Shown piece by piece: positions 11,823 to 24,469 of a stretch of DNA of 64,000 nucleotides. Origin of the DNA: Nymphaea colorata (lineage: Eukaryota; Streptophyta; Magnoliopsida; Nymphaeales; Nymphaeaceae); NCBI RefSeq assembly GCF_008831285.2, contig NW_022204507.1, forward strand, positions 3,342,452-3,406,451, read 5' to 3'. The position numbers were made by a program, and so were the translations under genes. The notes under the pieces are model-generated. The model did no database searches and had not been told where the DNA came from. It was given only the letters and a program-made list of their open reading frames with translations. The number at the start of each line of letters is the position of its first letter. Within the stretch, counting starts at the first letter, position 1.

Positions 11823-12752
11823 CTAATTGCAAGATTTTTTGTATTGCATTGTTGAAAAGTAATGCTTGTTGTTTTGTGAATTATGAAATTTTTATCAATA
11901 TATGATTATTTTAAAGTGGTTTCTATCATATTGTACATTTGTATTTGTGTTCATTCTCATCGATGTGCTAATGAACAGATAGCAGAGAACAAATGCATGC
12001 TTAGGCTATCTTCCACCTAGACATTCAACCACTAGCTTTTTAAATATATAGGCAAATATTGGTATTGCATGCTATTAGTTTTAATAACATGAAGTCCCAA
12101 TAAACATATCTATAAACCTAGCCTAACCAAGTGATCATGTGGACTTTCTGGCCACAAAGTCAACCGGTATAGTCTGATTACAGATTTGCCACGTAAAACC
12201 TTAGAAGGTTTCAAGCGAATGATCCCACTCCATGAAAAATGTAATGTCTAAGTGGTTCGGTTGAGAGTTTTTACAGGATTTTTCCTCTTCTGCTAAAGGT
12301 AATTTTGTCTTTTCCATTTTACAAAGAAAGCAACTTTTGCATCTTTGTCATTTGGGGGTCTTTTTTTTGTCCTTATCATTAAGTTCAAAATGGATGCCCA
12401 AGTGGCATTCTACTATGGGTCCTATCGGCACATGGTGACAAAAAATAGGAGGGAGTTGGTGGGTGCACCACTATATGTAAAAAAAAAAAGGTTAGGGCTT
12501 AAGTATTTTGAAAATTATTTCAAAATAAAATATTCTTCTAGTTTTTTATTTTTTAGTTTTTTTGTTATTATTTTTATTAATTGAGAGCATTTTCATTATT
12601 AGTGTATTGGCATGCGGAAATTTTGTGTATCCCAAGGTGTGCATAAAATGGGCTGTAGGTAAGCTTAAAGGGGTTCTCGGCAGCGAAAGATCACTTTGAT
12701 AGCAACAGGCTCCAATATATGATACGTTTGCCATATCACGTCTCACGAACTT

Positions 12753-12762
12753 TTATATATAT

Positions 12763-12838
<76 letters not shown>
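12753..12838. repeat. (AT)n / poly-T low-complexity run
   Basis: Alternating TA runs flank a run of about 20 T. The two TA arms could form a perfect hairpin around the T run. Confidence 0.9.
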
Positions 12839-12843
<5 letters not shown>

Positions 12844-13034
12844 AACACAATGTTGTAGAATGTGGTAAATACCAATTTAATGATCATTTTTAGCTACAAA
12901 TTCTTAAATTTGGACAAGCAGCCACATGAATATATAATGAGAGAGAGATACCTTTTTTATGTGATGGGCCTACTGTCTAGTAATTTGACACACAAACGCT
13001 TTTTTGTATTATTAAGGGGTGTTTTGTGTTATTA

Positions 13035-13315
13035 AGGGGTGTTCAATGAGCTTGAAGTTGAATTTTAAAATTAAAATTATTGTTTCTATGAATAGAACAT
13101 TATATTTTAAAAAACAATTTTTATTCTAGAATTATAAGCTTATCATCAAATCAAAATTCTGAAATTATGATTAAAATTTCAGAATTTTAGAATTTTTTAT
13201 TCTCCCTTTAAGGCATATGTTATGATGGTTTGAATCCATCAGTTATAAAATTTTAATTACTATTTATCAAACAAGTCATTTTCAGTTTTGAAATCAAAAT
13301 TTCATCCTATCAAAC
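13035..13315. mobile_element. MITE-like AT-rich segment with imperfect terminal inverted repeats
   Basis: The left end GGGTGTTCAATGAGCTTGA and the reverse complement of the right end (GTGTTTGATAGGATGAAATT) are similar. The interior is AT-rich and partly palindromic. Size and G-T-rich ends recall Harbinger/Tourist MITEs. The ends are not sharp and no target duplication could be fixed. Confidence 0.35.
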
Positions 13316-14077
13316 ACAACAAATTCATTTTCTTCAATAATATAATATACTAAGCATGTGCTAGTGGCATTCAGGGGAGGGCTCAACTAACATGTGGCCC
13401 TTATATTTGTAAAATGTATTTCATTGGGTTGCTGTATCCACATACATATTGACATGTAAATCTTATATGTTTATTCATCTTTCTGTAACTATGCTTAGCC
13501 ATCACATTTAATTCACTTATGTAAGATATTCTTGTCTGGTTCTGGTTCATTTGTGCACCTTTCCCCCACCTCTCTCTGTCATAATTCAGTAATTGTCATA
13601 AAAGTTTGAGAACTTTACAAGTAATGAATCTGCTTTTAATATATTTATAAGTAACTGTTTAATGTTTGATAAATTGTAAAAAGTTGTTTGACATGGTAAA
13701 TGATTGACAAACACCTGCTTCATTAATTGAAGAAAAATGTTAAAATCATGAGTAATTTCCATGAAAAAAATGAAAAATATCACATTTTGTAAATACACTC
13801 TCCCTGGGCCTTTTTATTAATATTGATACTTATAAAATCAATGGAAATATTCGAGGAAACTGACAAAAGATTTGGCTCATGAAAAAATTTCTATTTAAAG
13901 GTATTTTCTTTTTTATTAGGTTAAAATGTTGTTTTTCATATGTTTTAAAATTTTCTATTATTGGGGCATGTGTCTGTAAGTTATTGTATAACTATAAATG
14001 GTTACTTGTCACTTTCAGAAGGAAAATGCATCAAACCTAGTCGGTCTCATTAATTATTTGCCCGGTCTAATTTATCT

Positions 14078-14091
14078 GGGGATATATATAT

Positions 14092-14131
<40 letters not shown>
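14078..14131. repeat. (TA)n microsatellite
   Basis: Near-pure TA repeat at the left border of R2 copy b. Confidence 0.9.
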
Positions 14132-14133
<2 letters not shown>

Positions 14134-14297
14134 GTGGTGCACGACTTATGGGTTCGATTCAATGATGGAAAGAAGGTATTCATACCCCGCCTCATATACT
14201 ACATTATTCGTTCTTTACAAGAATCTCAGCCATGATGATATCCCATCAGGGTTCTTCTCAATGACAAATTCTTTAAAAGTTCAAAGTTGAAAAGCAT

Positions 14298-15735
14298 GAA
14301 CGTGTTTGCAACGCAATAAGTAGAACTATGTATAACACTATCTTGGCATCTACACTTTTTGTTACGAGAACATTACTAAAAATAGATTCATATTCATTAA
14401 ACTTTTTAGACCGTCCTTCTTTGGTTCTTTTATAAGATGAGATTCTTTATAAAGAACGAATGATGTACGAGGCAGAGTATGAATACCTTCCTGCTGTCAT
14501 TTTATATATACAATAAAATCTCTTGTTGAGTGAAACAAAATTGACTTCACTCTGATTTTTCTAAGCAACTTCATCATCTACATACCTTCAACTCTTGCAA
14601 CCTTACCAAAAAAACAGATTGCCCTCACCACCATAATCTCTAATTAGCATGGTACTGCCATCTGTCAATAGTTGACCATTGCATCACGTGGTGAGTTTTG
14701 TTCCCCCTTAGTGCGTGGATGTGGAAGGAACACGTCACGTGAGACATAATTTTTGTTGAAAGGCTTGGAAATATTTACTAGAGGTTATAATGTTTTCTTG
14801 AGGGCTATAAATTTTGTTTGTGCTTTTCTTTAATGACAGTAAGCTATACTGGTGATGAACCGAACCTGTACAGCCCTACTGATGAAGGTAAGGTGGTTTA
14901 GGTCACACCGTATACATTTATACCAGTGATTTTCTTTGCCGCTAAACGTGCTTACACTGGTGCTCTGTACCACTGGTATAAATTTTCACCACAATAAACC
15001 TATAACTGTGATTTTTAGCACTGTATATATTACCTTAACCAAACACATAACCACCAGTGCGTACTACAAGTGGTATTTGAAGTGCACACCTCAACGCACG
15101 AGATGTGAACCTCAAGTGCCTGCCTGTCTCTCGTCTCTCCCTCTGTTTGTAATAAATGCTTGTATCTTTTCGATTTTCTATTTCATATTGTTTTTGTTTA
15201 CTTTTTTTCTCAGCTGCATGGTAGAATTAGATAAAACCGTGAGTGTTGAATTTATTGAACATTTTATGTTGACTGAAATAGTGTAAGTTAGTAAATGTTG
15301 GATGAAAATCATAGTGTTTAGTGAATTTATTAAGTTAGTAAATGTTGGATGAAAATCATAGAGTTTAGTGAATTTATTGTACTTATAACCATTTAAGGAA
15401 AGCGGGCTTTCATGAGTATGTTGTTTAAATAAACCAAAGTAATGTTCTTTGTTTTCATCCACAGTACTTATAAGGTATTAAATATTTTACAAACTTTTAT
15501 GTATAATTGTTGATAACAACTAATTAAACATTGCAAAGCATGTGCCTCTTTCATTTCCGATTTTGGTGCAAGAAAAAATGTTTTTTGCTTTTGTTTTTAA
15601 TTTTTGACATGATTTTTGTTGATATAATATGTTGAGTATTTCTGCCATGAAACTTAATTAAGCTTCACTATGCATCACTTAGCTACGCATTGCATCACCA
15701 GCTTAGTGCATCATTTGCCTTGTTCTACTTCACAA
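14298..15735. repeat. Dispersed repeat R2, copy b (CACTA-like subterminal motifs)
   Basis: Partner of 6170-7620 in the same orientation. The ACYGGTG-type motif cluster lies at about 14845-15080. A 40 bp unit around TTAGTAAATGTTGGATGAAAA is duplicated here (about 15287-15360) but present once in copy a. Similarity ends near TTGTTCTACTTCACAACAA. Copy b has no adjacent SEC16 sequence, so the SEC16 fragment is not a fixed part of this repeat. Confidence 0.65.
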
Positions 15736-16560
15736 CAATGTTGTAAGAAGCATACGCCTCACACAAAAAAATGTAAAAGCGTTTTTTAGAAAAAAACACC
15801 TTGAGGCCTTGCCGTGAGGCGCAGCATCCTTAAGCATGCGCCTCATTTGGTAGAGGTGTATGCCTCCATCCGTGGTACACTCCGTGCTTGAGGCGTACAC
15901 CTCAGGGATGTAGTCTGTTTGGTTTTTTTAATTAAAAAAATTAAAAACTAAAAAAACTGGTCAAAAGGCTTCACACGTAGCCCAAACTGAACCCCGTTTA
16001 TCCCTAAATCCCCTTTTCTCAATCCCAAATCACATGTGAAATTGAAGATTTCAACCATGTTGCATGCCTGTGAAATTGCTAGAGGCTGGAGCTACAGTTG
16101 GTGAAGCCATCGCCAACGTCAGAATTTCAATTGCAACTGTAAGTCTCTCTTTGTGTCGCAGACACGGAACATAGGTGGCCACCTTTCTATGTTTGTCTTA
16201 GTCTCTCTTCCATGTCCCGCTGGCCATGGCACCCTCTTGCACTCTCAGCTCTCTGGCCATGACTGGCCACCCTCTGCCTATTGTTGTGATGGTATACAGT
16301 GTGTCCACATGGCGCTTTTGTTACTTTCTGTGTATCACCATGGCCAGTGCTGTGGCTTTGATGTTGAGGTAATGTGGCTTACAAAGTCAAGACCTTGAAC
16401 TTATTTTCTTCATGCGTGCCATTCTTGCACTCATATTACGTGTTCATCTTTATTTTACTATTGTCATCATTTGAAGTCTGGACATGTACTGCATTGATGG
16501 TGGTCCTCCTCCCATTGTTGCCAAGTGTCGCAAGTGGTGTCTTAATTTATTATATGTTTT
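15736..16560. other. Stretch with short GAGGCG inverted motifs, no gene
   Basis: At about 15740-15905, words such as GCCTCA, GAGGCG and TGAGGCG recur in both orientations, suggesting degenerate inverted repeats. The plus-strand frame at 16153-16398 shows no recognisable family. Nothing else is assigned. Confidence 0.4.
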
Positions 16561-16564
16561 GGGA

Positions 16565-16655
16565 TTTGTATCCTTATGATGATAAATGCGTATTGGGGGT
16601 GGCGAGTAAGTAGGAGATTTGGCTTGGTTGGATTCAGTCTGATCATACACTCTGA
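16565..16655 (+). mobile_element. LINE 3' tail fragment
   Basis: The segment GATGATAAATGCGTATTGGG through GATTTGGCTTGGTTGGATTC matches the reverse complement of 34160-34245, where it directly follows a LINE zf-RVT domain. It is therefore the 3' end of the same non-LTR element family, here in plus orientation. No coding part is left. Confidence 0.5.
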
Positions 16656-17700
16656 CCTTGCTCCAACAAGCGATGGTTTCAAAACACCCTCGTTCGCAGT
16701 GATGATGGATGAAACCCTCGCTCAGCAAAGGGTGGCGCTGGAATGAGGCTTTCAGGTTCATGAAACCCTCGTTTCAGCAAGCGATCTGAAACCTTCATTC
16801 AGCGCTGACCATGAGCAGAGTTCCTTGAAACCGAAAACTTAAAATCCAAATTCATATGATTTCTCTTTTTCTGCATATACTCTGCTTCATCTCTTCGGTA
16901 GCAGCAGCATGCTCGCTGCCATATTTTCCATAGCCTATAAACAACACGCTTATGTACTAGTTAAATGAGCTTGAGCTCCGACACATTGATTAAGCTGAGC
17001 TCGAGTTGACATTATATAACTTGATTCGAGCTCGAGTTGTGCAACATAGAAGGCGAGCGGAGTTCGAGCTGACCAAGCTTGGGCTCGACTCAACTCATGT
17101 TCACCCATACTAGAAACCGCGTTTTTGAAATCCTTGGATCTAAGATCCAAGTATTAAAAATCAACTCCGGATCCTTAGATCTGAAGCTATCAAATGGAAC
17201 CTAGATTCAAATATGAGCTCAAATTGCTTTGCTTAATAAACGGCTAGGAGGAGCAGTCTCTCAATTAGTTCAACAAAATTAAAAGAATGTACAGAAAAAA
17301 TAACCAACACAGACACCTTTAAGGAGTCAACCATTCAACAAAAGAATGCAAATCAATGCAGCGATGCGAGACTTCCACTACCTCAAATGCAGGATTGCAA
17401 TGCACCGGAACAAAAATCTTCCTTGAAAGAAAATGATCCCCAGATCCGTGAGGCACTTAATCAGCCTCTTTCATGCAGTGAAACCATGCGTTCCTCCAGC
17501 CTATGGGAGCCACTGAAATGCCAACTTCCCCATTAAATCATGGTAGGCTACAAAGAATTCCAACTAAGATCCCTTGGCACCCTAACGTAGTCTGACTGGG
17601 ACATAACAAACTCTAGAATCAAAAACTCTGCATCCACCCTTTTTCACCCAGTACCCTACCTTATGAGAGTCTCCAATCCATCTCAAAAGATCTCCCTATT
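16656..17700. repeat. Dispersed repeat R3, copy a
   Basis: Similar to 33030-34110 in the same orientation. It starts near CTGATCATACACTCTG, has GAAACCCTCG-type words, a stretch rich in GAGCTCGAG (about 16960-17105), then a sequence that looks weakly coding on the plus strand (KNANQ..., KEND/KEHDAQI..., SCSETM near 17330-17500). The coding-like part is shared by both copies but broken by frame changes in each; I could not identify a protein family. R3 is probably a non-autonomous DNA transposon with captured sequence. Confidence 0.7.
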
Positions 17701-18039
17701 AGTCCCACAAAGATGAATTGGGCCCTCGAATCTGGTAACCAAGTCTACATTATTTTGGAGATCATGCCAGTCTTTAAGTTCCACAGTATAAGGCCTCTTT
17801 ATGATCAATCAAGGTGATAAAATAACTTTTACATAATGTCATCATTTATACCTGACTTTTAATATCCACAAAAGCCTATATCTCATTTTAAAAGGTTTAT
17901 AGGTTTTGTCCATTTCATCTTAACTCACTTGACACTCGGTGCCTAAGGCACTCGCTTGCTCACTGCCTACTTACATATATATGTGTGACATACATGAATT
18001 TAGTCATGAGATTTTTTTTTTCATCCAAAGAAAGATTTA
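17701..18039. other. Non-coding stretch
   Basis: No gene is supported. It may include the 3' flank or LTR remains of the Copia fragment at 18040-18650 on the minus strand, but no LTR border is visible. Confidence 0.4.
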
Positions 18040-18650
18040 TATTCTATTGAGTCCCATCGACATTAAATGTTTCTTAAATACATCAACAATAATTGGCTTA
18101 CAAAGAGGATCTAGTACCATTTCATAAGTAGAAATGTAGTTCAATGAAATTTTTTTCGTCCTATAGTACATCCGGCAAGTATTTCCCATGTGTATCTATA
18201 TGTTTAGTTTTAAAATGAAATTTGAGATTCTTGGCAAAAGCAATTGCAGCCTGATTATCACTGTAAACGTCAATTGGAGCACATACTTTCAAGACAATGT
18301 CAAGATGTTTGAAAAATCTCATCAACCAAAACCCTCTTGTAATGTCATGGACCTAGTTACAGTTCAGCTTTCATGGTAGATAAGCTACACAGTTTGGTTT
18401 TTCTACACAGTATCACACTACGATTGAGCAAAAATTCATATTTAGACATAGGCTTACATTCATTAGGGTAACAACCCAATCTACATTTGTGTAACCCCTA
18501 AGCCACAACTCACCGCCATGACAGGATAGTGCGAAATTTTCAATGTCTTTTAAGTGCCACATGATCCGTTTAACAACTTTTCAATAAACCTATACAATAT
18601 TTCATTGATATTTACTCATGAGAGTATCAACTGGTTTACATATCCGCATA
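18040..18650 (-). mobile_element. Decayed Copia RNase H and pol C-terminus
   Basis: Read on the minus strand, fragments typical of the end of Ty1/Copia pol appear in order: VKRIMWHLKDIENFAL and GYTNVDW (RNase H start, usually with DADW), then DVYSDNQAAIAFAKN and TKHIDTHGKYL (RNase H C-terminal part), then MVLDPLCKPI...VFKKHLMSMGL (pol C terminus). Stops and frame changes interrupt it and the acidic DADW residues are altered. RT, integrase, gag and LTRs are not seen nearby, so this is a truncated old copy. It is unrelated in sequence to the younger Copia at 42-46 kb. Confidence 0.78.
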
Positions 18651-19169
18651 TTGAATCACTTCAAGAACTTGTGGAGACTATATCTCCCACTGCAGTTAAG
18701 ATCATGTAGAAGACATGGGAAAGGGAGTGGGCTAGGAAAACAGACGTGTTGAGAAGAGCAAGACCAACCACCACGTTCAGCTTAGCCATGCTGCTTCGTG
18801 AAGGCATCACACCCCCTTCAACTTTTGGACAAATTAAATGAGAAGCTTTCAGAAAGAAGCAGTTCACAATGAGAGAAAGAGAAAACTTTGGGAGGAAGCA
18901 ATCAACATGGAGGAACAATGCATGGGGTGCCTGGCTGATGGTAGAAGGTGCGCCATCGAATCGAGCTTTTCAAGTGAAGTTTCAACTCCAGACAAGAATT
19001 TTATAAGGATAAAAAATTCCATGTGTTTTAAAGGGCACCGATCTAGTGGTAATTATTATTTACAATTTGGGGCCTATATTTTCAGATATTCAGCCAAAAT
19101 CAAGGCTCTAATTAATGCCACATCGATGGGTTGCTTGAGGGCTAAGGAAAGTCACTTCAAAAGATAACT
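18651..19169. other. Stretch with two unidentified open frames
   Basis: On the minus strand (18661-18918) an open frame includes MAKLNVVVGLALLNTSVFL, a signal-peptide-like start. The plus strand has an overlapping 109-codon frame (18838-19167). Neither resembles a family I recognise, and neither has clear gene context. Confidence 0.25.
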
Positions 19170-19440
19170 GGGATGTCAATACCAATGATTGGATTTGAAT
19201 CACACATTATCATATTTGATTTTTGGATATTCATATATTCGGATATAAAAACAGATTTGAATATGAATGAAAGAACTTATATATCATATTCAAATCTAAC
19301 TTTTTATTTGAAATCCAAATATATATGTATATATGAATGAAAGAACTTATAGACACACTCCACATCCAAATCTAGAATTTGGATTTTGAATATCCAACAT
19401 AAGATTAATGGTCCAATCTGGTCCAGGTTTAATCCTAGTC
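19170..19440. repeat. Remnant related to the GGATAT-rich MITE at 53.1 kb
   Basis: It starts GGGATGTCAATACCAATG and is rich in words such as TTGGATATTC, TTTGAATATGAATG and GGATTTGAAT, like the hAT-like MITE at 53056-53472. A 23 bp stretch around ATATGAATGAAAGAACTTAT occurs twice inside. The right end is not clear and no target duplication was found. Confidence 0.45.
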
Positions 19441-21551
19441 TAGATCTTGTCCAACCAGTCAACTGTGATATAAGTTTGCAGCTCTTGTTGTTTTGTAATT
19501 AGATTCTCTCACCATCCCCACCTGTTGCTTCGATACAGGACTAAATCAGTATCTCTCTCTCACTAAGGCCCTGGTGGTTTAATTAAGTTCCTTTTCGAAC
19601 AGACACACTTTCTCTCTCTCACCCAAAATGTTCATCTCTATCTTTTGCGCTTCATATTTAATCAACTAACGCTTACCATCATGATCAACCTCATGATATG
19701 CTTGATAAACACTACGGCTTCAGCATGATCATCAGTCCTTTTACTGCATTTGATGTATTATCTTGAGAACGATGTCATCTTATCATAGTAGATCTACATA
19801 TACACTTATATCTGCATTGTCATTGAATTATAACATGAATAAAATACTGAAGTGTTTTTCTAAGTCGTTTCCAAGCGCACCTTCATTTGGGGGCACAACG
19901 TACATAAGTTATACTATGATTAAGCATATTACTGCATATTTGAGCAGTTTGTCCTATATGTCAACCACAATAAAAGACATCTTCAGCATATCTGCCATTG
20001 CAATTAATCTTTCCCACTTCCACTTCCTGCTTGAGGTTTAGATTCCAAGACACTTCCTCTTGTCGGCCTTTCTCTCATGTGGCCTCTCCCATCTCTCCTT
20101 TTCCACGCATTCTCTTTATCATCACCAAGTCAGGTAGGTCTCCTCATGATGTTGATAATTTTGAAACACGTGAATGGATTATGATCACAAAATAACGGTA
20201 TATATGCTATTCGCAGTGTCTTTGCACTGAACCTGCGTTTACTAACTTCCCTCATACCATTATTTCCGATTTCATCCCCATCCATGAAATAACAGCTTCA
20301 GCTTTGGGAAAAGCTCAAGAATTTCTGTGACATCCCAGTTTCTTGAACGAACCGCATTTCCGTAAGCTAATTGATCTGCGATAGCGTGTGAGGAGGCACT
20401 CCTATACTAGTTAATCTCTGCAAATTGTCATATTCCAATTTCTCCCTCATGCATGAAATACCAACTACAGTCTGCGGTAAAGGGTTGGTATATTTTCAAA
20501 CCATTATTAATTTCCAATATCATAGGATGCAAACTTTTCATATCTTGTAGCCACTGAGGACTTGTTTCTTACCTTAGATGCACCCAGTTTCAATGTCCAC
20601 CAACAGGATGCCTTTGCTCGTTGGTGTTTGGCATTAAGAAAATAGTTAGCCTTTAGAAAGAGCTCTTGCATTTTCTAAAGGAAAAATTGCATTTGGATTC
20701 ACGTTATATATATTAATCTGGTCAATCAAATATTTGTCATGATGCTTTGGCTATGGTTTAAAACGTGTGAGGAACAGAAGGAGGCCTTATTACGTGACCA
20801 GAAAATAGAAAATGAAGGCCCCAATTGGTAACTAATATGCACCGGACCGGTCTGCTTCATTTAAAACATCGATATGTACAGTAAAATTAAACTGACCAAT
20901 TAATGTACTGAAGCCCCAACAGGAGCATTGAAAGAGTTCCGCATTGAAAGAGTTCTACTGGACGTCTTAGTTTTCTTAGTCTTTCTCGGGTTGTACATCG
21001 GAGAAAAAAAGCACTCCATAGTTGATATGAACATAACCATGAATGAAGTCCACCGACAAGAAACTGAAAGCACCCACCTCTCGTTGACTATGTATCACTT
21101 CAGATGGATGACCAGAGTGATGCACTGCTCGTTCTCTCCTTCCATATTTTTCTGTCTGCAACATAGTACTCAAAATGCAGTTAAATATCAGGCACCTCAA
21201 TCTTCAAAATTGCCAAATCGCTTGGAGTCCAAGATTTGCTAACAGTCCAAGATGCTGATAATGCTGACACAAGGTGTTGAATTGTCAATCCTATTGATTG
21301 TTCAACTATTTGCAGAAAATAATATTACATGCTAATAAAAAATTCTCCTTGACATGCATGCTTGAAACAAGACATGAAAGGGGTGACAACATCATCACAC
21401 AATCGAAGTCTCGCCAGACCTCCACGCACCTTTCTTCACCACCATGCATGCATGGATGCATGGTTTTCTGCATGATATCATCATTATGTCACACAAATAC
21501 TGATTAATGGCTCATGTTGTCTTGTAGATGAACTTTCAACTAAAAAATGGC
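19441..21551. other. Intergenic stretch without supported features
   Basis: Open frames at 19763-20041, 20928-21242 and 21298-21507 show no domain motifs. No RNA gene or repeat partner was seen. Confidence 0.5.
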
Positions 21552-22357
21552 ACTATACATTGATGCATAGGAAGAGGTGATAAAAATGCCATAATCCCTT
21601 TCTTCACAACCCCCTTCAATTGGATACCAATTTTAATGAGAAAATACAATGCATGCAGAATCAGTGATTAAATCTTTAGAGATAATCCTATTGCCTCCTT
21701 GTTCTACTGCACCATCAATAATTATGAAGGCAGGTAGAGTCTCCTCCACAAAAAAAAGCATATTCAAGTGTCCCAGGCACTCAAAAGAGAAAGGGGCTAG
21801 CCTTTTCAATAAATAAGAGGCTTGAATGAGAAAGAAAACAAAGTGAAGATACGGATGTAGGAGGAGTAGCAGCAAATATAGATGACTATGCAACTCCAGT
21901 GTACACATACATCCTTATATACCTAGTATAGCCATGACATGTGCAACTAACATACATGCATTTAAATAGAATCACAAGCTCAATGAAGAGAACACGACAA
22001 TTAACAATCAAACTACAACTACTTTAACTAGGACTCAAACAAGCATGCATTCTGAACCATGAGCACTACTCTAAACCACGTCCCCACTATACTAAACTAC
22101 AACTAAGAAGGCAAGAAGAAATTTCAATTTGAAATCAAACTTTCACGCATCTCGAACTAGATCAAAACATCAAGAAAAATCAATTTAAAATGTGTTCTTC
22201 ACAAGAAAAAACATAAATTTCATAACGACAACCAAATGGATTCATGTTGGACTAAGAGAAACTCGAATGGCTGTACAGAAAATGATGAAGGATATGCACA
22301 AGGGATATTGAAGCCCTTCGCTCCCTCCCTCTCTCTCCCTCTCATGTATAGGCCCCA
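21552..22357. repeat. Dispersed repeat R1, copy b
   Basis: Partner of 4890-5705 in the same orientation. The minus-strand peptide around LGHLNMLF and DGAVEQGG is conserved (frame 21633-21908), though upstream and downstream frames differ. The CT run is shorter than in copy a. Confidence 0.8.
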
Positions 22358-24465
22358 ACTTAATCTCTCTTCTTGTATATGTAAGCCAATGTTAAATATG
22401 CCAACATATATAACAGTCAAGAAGAATACTTTTGTGTTATGGACAAGGTAGTGTGTTAAGTTCTAAACTATTTCATTGCATTTATGAAGTGCCCGTGCAT
22501 TTCATTTTGTTGCTTCGTTATTAGTTTGAGCCTTCCCCAACTTCTACGATAATATAAGCAATTGTGTGACTGGGTCCCCTGGGATTGGATTCTTCTAGAG
22601 ATAAGTTGGATAAGGAAATATGTATGCGGAAATTTACATGTGAAGGAGCCAATGGGGAGTTTTATGGTTGCTCCTCCCTTTTGAAAGATGAACAATGAGT
22701 CCCTTGTTACGATCTGAAGCTTTTTCTTTTATTGCCTCTTATAGTCACTTTCGTCCTAAAATTAATTGATTTTCTACAGATCAAGTACTTCTCTGTGTCG
22801 TGCTTCACTTTCTCCTTCTTAATTTATTTTTATTTTTTTTAACATTTCAATTGGAGATTGGCCTCAGGTAAGTTCATTTATGTATTATACTGGATTTATG
22901 TTATGCTAGCTTCTAACTAGTTTAACAAGACAGCTAATGTTGAATTGAGATGGATATTTCTCTTTAAATGAAGTTTTGAATAATAAGTGAATGTGAATGT
23001 TTTATTTTAGTTTTTTTTAGTGCACTCGCACTCAGACAACACTTTTTCCCTTGTGTTTTACTCCCTTTCGCATTTCCTGTCTGATAAGCTAAAAAGAAGA
23101 AATTGATTTTTCTGTCTCATTTCCTGAGTTTTCCATATCATATTTCATTACGGATGCTTCATGACATTAAGTGAATGGAATATATAAATAAAATGAGATT
23201 TTTCACTGGGAGTTCAAAGATTCATATAATGATCCTGAATGAAAGAGGAAAAAAAATATAAAAAACATGTATAAACTGGATCACCATTTTATTTAATTCA
23301 TGGGATTATGCTTACTTGATCATCCATAACATTTACATAACATGAAAATCTGGAGTTATTTCCTTTCAAATGTTATTTCTTTGTATTTTTGCTATTAAGA
23401 TGCTCAAGCTTGGGCCTTCCATGCCAATGGTCACCTATTCTCAAGTTGGTTGCTAAATATTTTATCTGTTTAATTATATTTGGGACTGCCTATTGTACTT
23501 CTTAGTATTTACTTCAAATTGTATGTTTTTTAGGTTTTATTCTCCTATCTTCTCCTAGCTCCAAATATTGCTTAGATTTTTTTATATAATTCTGATTATC
23601 TTGCATTTTCAGTTAGGACTTATGGCCTAATTTTGTGATGCCTGGTCAAATTTGTCATGAGAAAGAAATTACTATTTTTGCATTGGTAAAGAATTAACAT
23701 AAATATAAATGAGGCATTGAAACAGGACTACAAAAACTGAAAAGCCACCCTCTTTTATGAGAGCATAGCAGCAAATTCGGATGAAAACCTTGGTGCAGCT
23801 GAAGAGGGGCCTATTTGATCTTGTCTTGTAACAGTTTTGCTGCCCATTTACTACTGCCATGGAGGGTATGTTCCAAATAGTCATAAATGTTTGAAGCTCA
23901 TAGTTATGATGTTATAAACAACTAGCATAATTTTGTAACGTCCATTGGGTTTGATCTGCACATATTAAGTGGTATACCTTTTTTTTCCTCTTAGTTGTAT
24001 AAGCTCAGATGTAGGGGAAATATACACTACTAATTGGTTGATAATGACCCATGAGTATCTAAACTTCTAAGTGTTGGCAAAAACTTGTTATGAAACTATT
24101 CTTAAGTCCTTCCAAAATGCAAACATGTGGAGTGCTATATAAACTATTAATGAGCCAATAAATGACAACAGCATTCTTTTATTATTTGAAGGAACTAAAA
24201 TTCAGAAAAGAAAAAGTGACTCTTTGAACTTTGATTCGAAGCATTATTTTATTATTTTTTGTTTGTCCTCAATGATGACAATCTATGGATTCACCTATAT
24301 AAACCCCGGCTAAGGTTGCAAAATGAGAGCTTGAATATTGCTTGTGAATAATCCGAGGAATATCACAGGTATTTTCAATTGTTGTTAAAGCATGAATTTT
24401 TCCTTAGTGAACAAGTACAAGAAAGGTATTGTCTACCGACGTCAGTTTGAGTGGAAAATTCATGC
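22358..24465. other. AT-rich intergenic stretch
   Basis: No gene is supported. It may hold the 5' part (LTR, gag) of the decayed Copia that becomes recognisable at about 24.47 kb, but nothing specific is visible. Confidence 0.45.
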
Positions 24466-24469
24466 CACT

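Larger units (their letters stand above)
11823..14297. other. AT-rich intergenic stretch
   Basis: No gene is supported. It contains two AT microsatellites (about 12753-12838 and 14078-14131) and a MITE-like segment at about 13035-13315. The remaining open frames are short and without motifs. Confidence 0.55.
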
